NCBI RefSeq assembly: GCF_947493595.1
Contig: NZ_CANLRL010000004.1
Location: 207,201 to 271,200, forward strand
From: an uncultured Shimia sp.
GTDB lineage: Bacteria; Pseudomonadota; Alphaproteobacteria; Rhodobacterales; Rhodobacteraceae
Direction: 5' to 3'
DNA: 64,000 nucleotides
In this document: piece by piece, positions 52,274 through 60,918 of the stretch
Layout of the letters: each line of letters starts with the position of its first letter
Position numbering within the stretch: position 1 is the first letter of the stretch
Made by a program: the position numbers and the translations under genes
The notes under the pieces: generated by a model
What the model was told of the DNA's origin: nothing
What the model saw: only the letters and a program-made list of their open reading frames with translations
The model's database searches: none

Positions 52274-53620
52274 TTGGATATTTCATCGCTGATTTCCGGT
52301 ATTGGTGGCGGCGGGCTGACCGTGTTGTGGTTTGTGTTGGCCCTGTCGATCATCGTCGCGATCCATGAGTATGGCCACTACATTGTGGGACGCTGGAGCG
52401 GCATTGGGGCGGATGTGTTTAGCCTGGGCTTTGGTCCGGTGATCTATTCGCGCTATGACAAGCGGGGCACCAAGTGGCAGATCGCGGCGATTCCGCTGGG
52501 TGGTTATGTGAAGTTCAAAGGCGATGCCAATGCTGCCAGCGGCAAAGACGGCGAAGCCATGGAAGAGATGTCCGAGGAAGAGCGCCGACACACCATGCAT
52601 GGTGCACCACTCTGGGCGCGGGCTGCCACCGTTCTGGCCGGACCGGTGTTTAACTTCATTTTATCGATCATCATTTTCACCGGTGTGATGATGTTCAACG
52701 GCCAGATTGGCAGTAAGCTGATCGTGGGCGAGATTTGGGACCAGCCGGAGGCGCCGTATGAGTTGCAGCAGGGCGATGTTGTGACCGCGATTGCTGGGGC
52801 GGAGATTCCGTCCTTTGATGACCCGGAAGCTTTCGATGCTTTCGCCAAAGCGATGCCAAAGGAAGCTGTGCTGACCTATACCGTAGAGCGCGGTGGGGAG
52901 ACATTGGAGGTGTCCGGGCCGTTTTTGTATCCGCCAATGGTGCAGTCTTTGGCGCCACGTTCCGCCGCCTATAATGCCGGCCTGGAAGTTGGCGACGTGT
53001 TCACCGCGATTGATGGGAAGCCGATTGTGGCCTTCTCCCAGCTCAAGGAAGCTGTTGAAGGTGGGGAAGGGGCTACAATGGCTCTGACAGTGGATCGGGC
53101 AGGTGTTGTGGATCAGTTTGATCTCACGCCGCGCCGCGTGGATGAACCTCAGGCGAACGGTGGGTTTGTCACGCATTGGCGGATCGGCATTGGTGGCGGT
53201 CTGGCATTTGATCCCGCGACTGAGACTTTGCCAGCTGGTGAAGCATTTATGGCTGGTGTGCGTCAGACCGGGCGGATCATGGAAGGATCCGTGAGCGGCC
53301 TGTATCACATGATCACCGGTGCGATCAGCAGCTGCAATCTGTCAGGGCCCGTTGGGATCGCGCAGACTTCCAGTGCGATGGCCAGCCAAGGGGCGCAAAG
53401 CTTCATTTGGTTTATTGCTGTGCTGTCCACCGCAATTGGCCTGCTCAACTTGTTCCCAATCCCAATGTTGGATGGCGGACATTTGGTGTTCTACGCCTAT
53501 GAGGCCGTGACCGGAAAACCACCCGCCGATGGTGTGCTGCGCATTCTTATGACGGCGGGTTTGGTTTTGGTTTTGAGCATGATGGTGTTTGGTCTGACCA
53601 ACGATTTGTTCTGCCCCTAA
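52274..53620 (+). CDS. rseP: RIP zinc metalloprotease RseP
   Basis: This 448-aa site-2 protease cuts membrane anti-sigma factors and signal-peptide remnants inside the inner membrane. TM1 has the zinc motif HEYGH (His31-Glu32-His35), and the C-terminal membrane half has the third ligand in PIPMLDGGHLVFY. Two PDZ domains lie between (residues about 130-290; NAGLEVGDVFTAIDG in the second). The start is TTG with AGAGGA 8 bases upstream; no ATG fits. It sits before the bamA unit, as is usual. Confidence 0.95.
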   Translation: MDISSLISGIGGGGLTVLWFVLALSIIVAIHEYGHYIVGRWSGIGADVFSLGFGPVIYSRYDKRGTKWQIAAIPLGGYVKFKGDANAASGKDGEAMEEMSEEERRHTMHGAPLWARAATVLAGPVFNFILSIIIFTGVMMFNGQIGSKLIVGEIWDQPEAPYELQQGDVVTAIAGAEIPSFDDPEAFDAFAKAMPKEAVLTYTVERGGETLEVSGPFLYPPMVQSLAPRSAAYNAGLEVGDVFTAIDGKPIVAFSQLKEAVEGGEGATMALTVDRAGVVDQFDLTPRRVDEPQANGGFVTHWRIGIGGGLAFDPATETLPAGEAFMAGVRQTGRIMEGSVSGLYHMITGAISSCNLSGPVGIAQTSSAMASQGAQSFIWFIAVLSTAIGLLNLFPIPMLDGGHLVFYAYEAVTGKPPADGVLRILMTAGLVLVLSMMVFGLTNDLFCP

Positions 53621-53712
53621 CGTGATTTTGGGCACGACTCTAACGGTTGTGCCCAATTTTCGCCCAATTCCTCCGGTAGAGTTAGGCTGTAGGTAAGAAT
53701 TGGGTTTGGACT

Positions 53713-53859
53713 ATGCACACCATTGAAAACGGATACCGCGCAGTTGGGCTGTTGATTGACATCAACTGGGAGCGCATGCTGTTTCCAACAGCAATCCTCG
53801 CTGGATTGTCGCTTGGCGCCTTTGTCGGCACGATGATGATGAACGGCGGCCTTCAGTAA
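53713..53859 (+). CDS. Small (48-aa) membrane protein between rseP and bamA
   Basis: The frame from ATG at 53713 to TAA at 53859 encodes 48 residues: a polar start (MHTIENGYRAVGLLIDINWERM), one hydrophobic helix (LFPTAILAGLSLGAFVGTMM) and a short tail (MNGGLQ). The Asp-x-Asn-Trp-Glu-Arg-Met-Leu-Phe stretch just before the helix looks conserved in small Rhodobacterales proteins I remember. The ribosome-binding site is weak (GGTTTGGA). It lies alone between two essential envelope genes. Confidence 0.6.
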   Translation: MHTIENGYRAVGLLIDINWERMLFPTAILAGLSLGAFVGTMMMNGGLQ

Positions 53860-54036
53860 GGCATGGGATTGAGCGGAGGCCTGCGCACAACATTGTGTGG
53901 TGTTGACAGGCCGACCCGCTAGGGATGCCAGTGCAATGGCGGCCGATTCTCTTTGATCCAAGGCCAATGCTGTTTTGACATCAGCCCCCAGACCCGATAG
54001 TCACAACCCAACTGGGATGTACTGCGGAGTTTGGGA

Positions 54037-56397
54037 ATGACCAAACAATCGAGGGCTTTGGCGATTGCCAAAGACGGGGGAGAGGTGCAGAAACGGCGCC
54101 TCATTACGGCGTTTTTCTTTGCGATTTTTGCGATCATGGTGGCGTTGCCAACAGTTGGTCTGACGCAAACATATAATTTCAGCTCGGTCCGAGTTGAGGG
54201 CAATCAGCGGATCGATTCTACTGCGGTGGCAAATTACGCAGCTATTCCGCGTGGCACAGCTGTCTCTGCCGGACAGGTGAATGCCGCATATCAGCGTGTT
54301 CTGGCGAGTGGCCTTTTTGAAACCGTCGAACTTGTGCCAAGTGGCAGTACGCTTGTGATCAAGGTAACAGAGTTCCCAACCATCAACCGGATCAGCTTTG
54401 AAGGTAATAAGCGCCTGAAAGACGAGGCGCTGGAACAACTGATTGAATCGCAATCCCGTCGGGTGTTGAATCCGACCACGGCTGAGCGCGACGCAGCGCG
54501 GATCACCCAAGCCTATTCCGAGCAAGGCCGTTTGGCGGCGCGCGTGAACACCCGGCTTATTCGGCGTAGCGACAACCGCGCTGACCTGATTTTCGAAGTG
54601 TTTGAAGGCGGTGTGGTCGAGATCGAACGCATTGGTTTTGTGGGCAACCGCAATTACAGCGACAACCGGCTGCGTCGCGTTTTGGCGACGAAGCAGGCTG
54701 GCCTCTTGCGGGCGTTCTTTAAGCAAGACACCTTCGTGAATGACCGGATCGAGTTTGACAAACAGGTGCTGCGGGATTTCTACCTGTCGCGGGGCTATGT
54801 TGACTTCCGAACTCTGGCTGTGAACGCTGAGCTTTCGCGCGAGCGCGACGGTTATTTCCTGACGTTTAACGTGGAAGAAGGCCAGCAATTCAAATTTGGC
54901 AACATAACTGCGACCAGCGAAATTAACGGCGTAAATGCGCAAGAGTATCTGGACACACTTCGCCTAAAGCCCGGCGTGACGTATTCTCCGATCCTGATTG
55001 AAAACTCGATTACCAGGATGGAGCGGTTTGGTCTGAAACAAGGGCAGGATTTTCTGCGTGTAGATCCACGTATTTCGCGTAATGACCGCGACCTGACACT
55101 GGATGTGGAATTTGTCATTTCCAAAGGTCCGAAAATCTTCGTCGAACGCATCGACATTGAAGGCAATACAACAACTTTGGACAAGGTTATTCGTAACCAG
55201 TTCCGGATTGCCGAAGGAGATCCCTTCAATCCGCGCGAAATCCGTGAAAGTGCAGAACGTATCCGCGCGCTTGGGTACTTTACGGTTGCAGATGTAAACG
55301 CCCGCGAAGGCAGCACGCCTAGCCAGGTTATTGTGGATGTTGACGTCGAAGAGCAGCCCACGGGGTCTTTGGCATTGGGCGGCACGTACTCGACAAATGA
55401 TGGTATCGGGCTGGTCGTTCGCTTTAGCGAGTCCAACTTCCTTGGCCGAGGGCAGAGCTTTGGGCTGTCGTTCTCGACGTCGTCTGACATCAAGGACTAT
55501 AGCTTGTCCTTTGCTGAGCCAGCGTTTTTGGGTCGCAACCTAACCGCCGGATTTGGGTTCTTCTATAAGGAATTTGAACCCAGTGAAGCGCGTTTCACCA
55601 ACACTGTTGGTGAGTTCTCACCTTACCTTGGATTTGAGTTGGGCGAGTTCTCCGATATGCAACTGCGCTACAAATTGGAGCGGTCCGGTCTGGATGTCTC
55701 TGCGGACAATTCGATCGACCCCAATACGATTGTCGAACAAGAAGCGGCACGTGGTGAAATTTGGAAAAGCTCGATTGGCTACACCTATCGCTATGACACA
55801 CGCAAACGCGGTTTGGACCCAACTCGTGGTTACATGTTCGAGTTTGGGCAAGACTTTGGTGGCCTCGGTGGCGACTATAAGTTTGTGTCGACCACCGCAC
55901 GGGCGGTCGCAGAATCCAAAGTATGGCAAGAGGAAGTGACCTTGCGCGCGACGCTGCAAGGTGGTGCGCTCTACTCTCCAAACGGCGATAGCCGCATTGA
56001 CGACCGCTATATTGTGTCTAACCGCCACATTCGAGGGTTTAAGCCTTATGGTGTTGGCCCAAGAGAGCGGTCTGCGGATGGGTCATTGGATGACGCATTG
56101 GGCGGAAAATATTATGCGTCGGCACGGTTTGAGGCAGAGTTCCCATTGGGGCTGCCTGAAGAACTTGGGATTACTGGCGGTCTGTTTTACGATGTTGGCT
56201 CACTCTGGGGGCTGGATAACACCAATGGTGTCGGGACAATCTACTACGAAGATTTTTCGCTGCGTCATGTCATTGGTGCTTCGATTTTCTGGACCACGCC
56301 AATTGGCCCGCTTCGGTTTAACTTTACCAAGGCACTTCAGAAAGAAGAGTTCGACCGGGATCAATCCTTTGACTTTACCATCAGTGCGCAATTCTGA
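54037..56397 (+). CDS. bamA: Outer membrane protein assembly factor BamA
   Basis: A 786-aa outer-membrane insertase. After a cleavable signal (RRLITAFFFAIFAIMVALP, then GLTQTYNFSSVRVEGNQR in pieces) come five POTRA domains (about residues 45-420; GNKRLKDEAL and GFVGNRNYSDNRLR are typical) and a C-terminal 16-strand barrel. RGF in HIRGFKPYG-VGPRE is the conserved L6 loop, and the last residues end in aromatic Phe (ISAQF). The ATG at 54037 follows GGAG. OmpH follows 6 bases later. Confidence 0.96.
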   Translation: MTKQSRALAIAKDGGEVQKRRLITAFFFAIFAIMVALPTVGLTQTYNFSSVRVEGNQRIDSTAVANYAAIPRGTAVSAGQVNAAYQRVLASGLFETVELVPSGSTLVIKVTEFPTINRISFEGNKRLKDEALEQLIESQSRRVLNPTTAERDAARITQAYSEQGRLAARVNTRLIRRSDNRADLIFEVFEGGVVEIERIGFVGNRNYSDNRLRRVLATKQAGLLRAFFKQDTFVNDRIEFDKQVLRDFYLSRGYVDFRTLAVNAELSRERDGYFLTFNVEEGQQFKFGNITATSEINGVNAQEYLDTLRLKPGVTYSPILIENSITRMERFGLKQGQDFLRVDPRISRNDRDLTLDVEFVISKGPKIFVERIDIEGNTTTLDKVIRNQFRIAEGDPFNPREIRESAERIRALGYFTVADVNAREGSTPSQVIVDVDVEEQPTGSLALGGTYSTNDGIGLVVRFSESNFLGRGQSFGLSFSTSSDIKDYSLSFAEPAFLGRNLTAGFGFFYKEFEPSEARFTNTVGEFSPYLGFELGEFSDMQLRYKLERSGLDVSADNSIDPNTIVEQEAARGEIWKSSIGYTYRYDTRKRGLDPTRGYMFEFGQDFGGLGGDYKFVSTTARAVAESKVWQEEVTLRATLQGGALYSPNGDSRIDDRYIVSNRHIRGFKPYGVGPRERSADGSLDDALGGKYYASARFEAEFPLGLPEELGITGGLFYDVGSLWGLDNTNGVGTIYYEDFSLRHVIGASIFWTTPIGPLRFNFTKALQKEEFDRDQSFDFTISAQF

Positions 56398-56403
56398 TCC
56401 GGT

Positions 56404-56970
56404 ATGGGACGGGGCGCATTTCGCATAAGTTTCCTGATTGGGGCGCTGTTGAGCGCCCCGATTGCCTTTGCGCAGCAGCAGGTTTTGCCACAGTCACAAG
56501 TGTTGACCGTCGATAGTGACGTGATGTTCAGCCAATCCCAGTTTGGGATCCGCGTGGCCCAAGAGTTGGCTGCGGACGAGTCAATTTTGTTGGCAGAAAA
56601 TCGCCGTATTCAAGCTGAGCTGACAACGGAAGAGAAAGCCCTCACCGCGAAACGTAGCCAGATGGAAGCTGATGCGTTTCGGGCAGTGGCTGAGGCGTTT
56701 GATGCTCGGGTGGTGCAAATCCGCAAAGAACAAGACGAAAAGGCTGCCAATCTGGAGCGTCGGCGTCAACGAGAACAGGACGCGTTTATTCGCGTTGCCA
56801 GTCCCATTTTGACAACCCTGATGCGGGACGCCGGTGCCAAAGTCATTCTGGAGCGACGCGATGTGTTGCTGGGTGATCCCGCTGTTGATGTGACGTCCTT
56901 TGCAATCATGCGGCTGAACCAGGTACTGGGTGACGGCGCGGGACAGGATGATGTTCCGCCTGACGAATAA
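56404..56970 (+). CDS. OmpH/Skp family periplasmic chaperone
   Basis: A 188-aa exported chaperone for outer-membrane proteins. The signal is ISFLIGALLSAPIAFAQQ, then VLTVDSDVMFSQSQFG opens the mature protein. A long coiled coil (ILLAENRRIQAELTTEEKAL to ERRRQREQDAF, residues about 60-125) is the tentacle region, and AKVILERRDVLLGDPAVDVT ends the body domain. It is a little longer than E. coli Skp. It lies directly after bamA and, unlike the common arrangement, is followed by fabZ with no lpxD between. Confidence 0.9.
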   Translation: MGRGAFRISFLIGALLSAPIAFAQQQVLPQSQVLTVDSDVMFSQSQFGIRVAQELAADESILLAENRRIQAELTTEEKALTAKRSQMEADAFRAVAEAFDARVVQIRKEQDEKAANLERRRQREQDAFIRVASPILTTLMRDAGAKVILERRDVLLGDPAVDVTSFAIMRLNQVLGDGAGQDDVPPDE

Positions 56971-57101
56971 CAGAGTCTGATTACAGGTCTCCTTTTGGGC
57001 AGCATCCTTGGAAACGGATTGAATCTTGCCTGGTGCTTGCCCCTCGCGTCGTGGATTGTTAGGGCTAAGATCAAAGTCTTAGGCCGCATGAGGAGCAACA
57101 A

Positions 57102-57566
57102 ATGTCCGAAGATCTCAAGAGCGCCGATATCGAACTGATCCAACGGCTCATTCCGCATCGCTATCCTTTCCTGCTGGTCGACAAAGTGGTTGATATCGAT
57201 GGGTATCAATCGGCTACCGGCATCAAGATGGTCACCATGAACGAGCCGCATTTTCAGGGGCACTTCCCGAAGAAACCGATCATGCCGGGCGTGACTATTG
57301 TTGAAGCCATGGCGCAGACGTCTGCCATTATGGTGGGCGTGGCGTTGGATTTGGCGGACAAAGATCTGTTGGTCTACTTCATGGGCATCGACAAATGTAA
57401 GTTCCGCCGCATGGTGGTTCCGGGTGACAAGCTGGAAATGAAAGTGGAAACCACACGTGGCAAGCCGGGCGGCAAGGTCTGGAAATTCGCCGGGACGGCC
57501 ACGGTTGACGGCGACGTCGCTTGTGAAGTTGAGTTCACCGCAATGATGGACCTGCCTAAGGAGTAA
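57102..57566 (+). CDS. fabZ: 3-hydroxyacyl-ACP dehydratase FabZ
   Basis: This 154-aa hot-dog enzyme dehydrates 3-hydroxyacyl-ACP in fatty acid synthesis. [15 protein letters not shown] near residue 14 and the catalytic [19 protein letters not shown] (His and Glu) are diagnostic, followed by [17 protein letters not shown]. Length is normal. It starts after a 131-base gap that may hold a promoter and precedes lpxA by 5 bases, linking fatty acid supply to lipid A assembly. Confidence 0.96.
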   Translation: MSEDLKSADIELIQRLIPHRYPFLLVDKVVDIDGYQSATGIKMVTMNEPHFQGHFPKKPIMPGVTIVEAMAQTSAIMVGVALDLADKDLLVYFMGIDKCKFRRMVVPGDKLEMKVETTRGKPGGKVWKFAGTATVDGDVACEVEFTAMMDLPKE

Positions 57567-57571
57567 GGCTG

Positions 57572-58369
57572 ATGGCTATTTCTGCTCATGCAGAGGTGCA
57601 TGCCTCAGCGGTGATTGAAGACGGTGCGGTGGTTTCGGACGGCTGTGTCGTCGGGCCATTTTGCGTCGTGGGTGCAAAGGTTGTTTTGCATGCCGGTGTT
57701 GAACTGAAGTCTCATGTGGTGGTGACCGGCGATACCGAGATCGGTGCGGACACGGTGGTGTTCAGCTTCTCGGTGATTGGCGAGGTGCCGCAGGATCTCA
57801 AGTTTGGTGGGGAAGATACCAAGCTGGTGATTGGCGAACGCAATCGCATCCGCGAACATGTCACAATGAACAGCGGCACAGACGGTGGCGGCGGCGTGAC
57901 GCGCGTGGGTGACGATGGCTTGTTCATGGCGGGCTGTCACATCGCGCATGATGCGCAGATCGGAAACAATGTGATTGTGGTGAACTCTGCTGCTGTGGCA
58001 GGGCACTGCATCATTGAGGACGACGTCATAATTGGCGGGCTGTGTGGCATTCATCAATGGGTGCGCATTGGTCGCGGTGCCATCATTGGTGCGGTCAGCA
58101 TGGTGACCAATGATGTGATCCCTTATGGTTTGGTGCAAGGGCCGCGAGGCGAGCTCGACGGGCTAAACCTTGTCGGCTTGAAGCGTCGTGGCGTGGCGCG
58201 CTCTGACATCACCGCTTTGCGGGCCGCGTTTCAGATGCTGGCGCAAGGCGAAGGCGCGTTTCAGGCGCGGGCCAAACGCTTGGGCGAGGAAACCGACAGT
58301 GACTATGTGCAAGAGATTGTGGCCTTTATCATGGGCGACACTGACCGTTCCTTCCTGACACCGAGGTAA
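57572..58369 (+). CDS. lpxA: UDP-N-acetylglucosamine acyltransferase
   Basis: This 265-aa trimeric left-handed beta-helix enzyme adds the 3-hydroxyacyl chain to UDP-GlcNAc, the first step of lipid A synthesis. About nine hexapeptide turns run from HASAVIEDGAVVSD to GNNVIVVNSAAVAGHCIIEDDVIIG in pieces. The catalytic His is in MAGCHIAHDAQIGN, and GGLCGIHQWVRIGRGA and PYGLVQGPRGELDGLNLVGLKRRG in pieces end the helix. It sits 5 bases after fabZ and 4 bases before lpxI. Confidence 0.96.
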   Translation: MAISAHAEVHASAVIEDGAVVSDGCVVGPFCVVGAKVVLHAGVELKSHVVVTGDTEIGADTVVFSFSVIGEVPQDLKFGGEDTKLVIGERNRIREHVTMNSGTDGGGGVTRVGDDGLFMAGCHIAHDAQIGNNVIVVNSAAVAGHCIIEDDVIIGGLCGIHQWVRIGRGAIIGAVSMVTNDVIPYGLVQGPRGELDGLNLVGLKRRGVARSDITALRAAFQMLAQGEGAFQARAKRLGEETDSDYVQEIVAFIMGDTDRSFLTPR

Positions 58370-58373
58370 TGTG

Positions 58374-59174
58374 ATGAGCCGACTGGCGATTTTGTGTGGT
58401 GGCGGCAGCTTGCCGGTGGCACTGGCTGCGGCCCATCCGGACGCGATGTGCGTGGTGTTTGAAGGCGTGGCACATGATGTGCCCGGCGATGTTCACTCTC
58501 ATCGGTTTGAGAAAATGGGCGGATTGTTTGACGCCTTGAAGGCCGGAGGTTTGACCCGTCTGGTGATGGCCGGAGGTCTTGGTCGTCCGCCGCTGAATCC
58601 TGCGGAATTTGATGCCGGGATGATGGCAATTGCGCCGCGATTGCTGCCTGCGTTACAGGGCGGGGATGATGCCATCCTGCGCTTGATCATTGCTGTGTTT
58701 GAAGAGCAAGGATTCGAGGTTGTTGGCGCACATGAGCTGCTTGAGGGTCTGACAGCGGAGGAAGGGTTGCTGGCAGGACCAGAGCCATCTGAGCAAGCGC
58801 TTCAAGATGCCAGTCGCGCAGCGGACATTTTGTTGGCCCTATCCCCGCTGGATGTCGGGCAGGGAGCTGTTGTTGCAGCGGGACTCACGCTTGGCATTGA
58901 AACGCTCCAGGGCACGGATGCGATGTTGCGCTTTGTCGCTGAGACGCCGGAGCATTTGCGGCGTGGCAAGGGCGTGTTTTTGAAGGCGCCAAAGCGCGGG
59001 CAAGACCTACGGGTCGATATGCCTGCGATTGGGCCAGATACGGTGCGGGCCGCTGCAAAGGCCGGTGTGGAGGGCATTGTGGTGTCGGCTGGTCGTGTGG
59101 TTGTGCTGGATCGGCCAAAGACATTGGCCGCTCTGGAAGAGAGCGGATTGTTCTTGTTGTCGCGGGTGATCTGA
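58374..59174 (+). CDS. lpxI: UDP-2,3-diacylglucosamine pyrophosphatase LpxI
   Basis: This 266-aa enzyme of the former DUF1009 family hydrolyses UDP-2,3-diacylglucosamine to lipid X and UMP, replacing LpxH in alphaproteobacteria. RLAILCGGGSLPVALA at the N-terminus, VMAGGLGRPPLNPAEFD, LPALQGGDDAILR and the C-terminal LKAPKRGQDLRVDMPAIGPDT in pieces match it. The start is ATG at 58374 (a GTG lies just before). Its stop shares a base with the lpxB start (TGATG). Confidence 0.94.
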   Translation: MSRLAILCGGGSLPVALAAAHPDAMCVVFEGVAHDVPGDVHSHRFEKMGGLFDALKAGGLTRLVMAGGLGRPPLNPAEFDAGMMAIAPRLLPALQGGDDAILRLIIAVFEEQGFEVVGAHELLEGLTAEEGLLAGPEPSEQALQDASRAADILLALSPLDVGQGAVVAAGLTLGIETLQGTDAMLRFVAETPEHLRRGKGVFLKAPKRGQDLRVDMPAIGPDTVRAAAKAGVEGIVVSAGRVVVLDRPKTLAALEESGLFLLSRVI

Positions 59175-60331
59175 TGAAGGTGTTTTTGGTCGCTGGCGAG
59201 TTGTCGGGCGACCGACTTGGCGGGGCGCTCATGGAGGGGCTGCGCCAATTGGTGCCAGACGTGGAGTTCGCCGGGGTAGGTGGGCCGCTGATGGCCGCGC
59301 AGGGGCTTGAGAGCCTGTTTCCGATGGATGAGCTGAGCGTAATGGGCATTGCCGAGGTGCTGCCCAAGTACCGCCATCTGGTGAAGCGTATGCACCAAAC
59401 CGCGGATGCGGCGCTGGATTGGCAGCCGGATGTGATCGTCACAATCGACAGCCCGGATTTCTGCCTGCGCGTGGCGCGGGAGGTCAAGGCCAAGAGTGAT
59501 CTGCGCTGTGTGCATTATGTGGCGCCGTCAGTTTGGGCTTGGCGTCCAAAGCGGGCGGAAAGGATGGCCAGACATGTGGATCAGGTTCTGGCGCTATTGC
59601 CGTTTGAGCCGCCTTATATGGAAGCGGTTGGCCTGCGCTGTGACTTTGTCGGGCATCCGGTGGTAACCGAACCGGTGGCGACGGATGCAGAGGTTGCGGC
59701 GTTTCGTGAAAAACATGGGATTGGCGATGCGCCGTTGCTTCTTGCTTTGCCGGGGTCGCGGCGCGGCGAGGTTGGTCGGCTGACCCCGACATTTGGTGAG
59801 GTTGTGGCGAGGCTTGTTCATCAGAAGCCAGACCTTAAGGTTGTTGTGCCTGCAGCTGCTCCGGTGGCTGGTCTGGTAAAAGAGTTGGTGGCGGGCTGGA
59901 AAGTTGCCCCAATAGTGCTGGATCCCAATGAGATGGACCCTGAAACGGCACAGACGGAGAAACTTGCGGCGTTTAAAGCGGCGGATGTGGCACTGGCGGC
60001 GTCGGGGACTGTGTCGTTGGAGTTGGCTGCCAGTGATACGCCGATGGTGATTGGCTATGACATGAACTGGATCAGTTGGAAGATCATGAGCCGGATGGCG
60101 TTGATTGATACTGTGACACTGGCAAATTTGGTCGCGGAAACCAGGGCGGTGCCCGAATTTTTGGGACCTGCCTTTCAGGCTGAAGAGATTGCGCCGGCCA
60201 TTATGCAAGTGCTGGAAGATGCCTCAGAGCAACGTGCCGCAATGGCGCTGACTATGGAGCGCTTGGGACGTGGGCAGGAGTTCCCCGGTTTGCGCGCGGC
60301 GCGGGCTGTGTTGGATGGACTTCAAAAATGA
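59174..60331 (+). CDS. lpxB: Lipid-A-disaccharide synthase
   Basis: This 385-aa GT19 glycosyltransferase joins lipid X with UDP-2,3-diacylglucosamine to form the lipid A disaccharide. LVAGELSGDRLGGALMEGL in pieces at the start, FAGVGGPLMAAQGLESLF in pieces, the CVHYVAPSVWAWRPKRAE segment and ALPGSRRGEVGRL (Arg-rich UDP site) are diagnostic. Length is normal. It overlaps lpxI by one base and the next gene by 4 bases. Confidence 0.97.
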   Translation: MKVFLVAGELSGDRLGGALMEGLRQLVPDVEFAGVGGPLMAAQGLESLFPMDELSVMGIAEVLPKYRHLVKRMHQTADAALDWQPDVIVTIDSPDFCLRVAREVKAKSDLRCVHYVAPSVWAWRPKRAERMARHVDQVLALLPFEPPYMEAVGLRCDFVGHPVVTEPVATDAEVAAFREKHGIGDAPLLLALPGSRRGEVGRLTPTFGEVVARLVHQKPDLKVVVPAAAPVAGLVKELVAGWKVAPIVLDPNEMDPETAQTEKLAAFKAADVALAASGTVSLELAASDTPMVIGYDMNWISWKIMSRMALIDTVTLANLVAETRAVPEFLGPAFQAEEIAPAIMQVLEDASEQRAAMALTMERLGRGQEFPGLRAARAVLDGLQK

Positions 60332-60906
60332 TTGATAAGTTTGGCATTGCGCTGTCGGCGGCAGCGGCGCATGTGGCCACCAACCTGGACAATCTTGCCA
60401 TCATGGTTGGGTTAATCCTGACGGTCGGACAGCTACGTACTTTGAGCGGCTATCTGATTGCGCAGGGCATCATGCTTGCGGCGGCGGTGTTTGTGTCTGC
60501 TGGGCTGGAAACCGGTTTGCCGCATCAGGTGGGCTATCTCGGGTTTATCCCCATGGGGTTGGGGGCTTATGCCTTGGTTGCGCGGTTTTTGGGGAAAGAG
60601 AGTTCGGCCGCAGAGCAAGTGTCCAAGTCGCATGTGTTGGCCATTATTGCGCTGTTTTTGAGCGTGTCGTTTGACAGTTTTGCTGTATTCACGCCGTTGC
60701 TGGCGGATTCCGGGCCAAGCTACACGCTGCCAATCCTAATTGGTGCAACGGCATCAGCTTTGGCCTTGGCCTTCGGCGGTGCCGCTTTAGCGGCGATGGC
60801 GCCAGCGAAGGTTTCGCGGATTGAGCGGCTGGAGTGGTTGGCGCCCTATGTGATGATTGCGATCGGGCTCTATGTTGTGATCAACACCGGCACCGACATA
60901 ACGTGA
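60328..60906 (+). CDS. CadD-like membrane transporter
   Basis: A 192-aa membrane protein with six predicted helices in two similar halves. HVATNLDNLAIMVGL in TM1 (Thr-Asn-x-Asp-Asn) and the matching SFDSFAVFTPLLADSG later resemble the acidic motifs of the CadD/LysE superfamily, whose members move cadmium or other cations. It has no metal regulator nearby. The start overlaps the lpxB stop (ATGA), so it is translationally coupled to a lipid A gene, which is not a usual context. The substrate is unknown. Confidence 0.65.
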   Translation: MIDKFGIALSAAAAHVATNLDNLAIMVGLILTVGQLRTLSGYLIAQGIMLAAAVFVSAGLETGLPHQVGYLGFIPMGLGAYALVARFLGKESSAAEQVSKSHVLAIIALFLSVSFDSFAVFTPLLADSGPSYTLPILIGATASALALAFGGAALAAMAPAKVSRIERLEWLAPYVMIAIGLYVVINTGTDIT

Positions 60907-60918
60907 TGGTGGCGCGGT

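Noticed and set aside
53878-53912. GGCCTG...CAGGCC hairpin between the 48-aa ORF and bamA
   Set aside because: Short stem with no T tract; it may be an attenuator but cannot be distinguished from chance.
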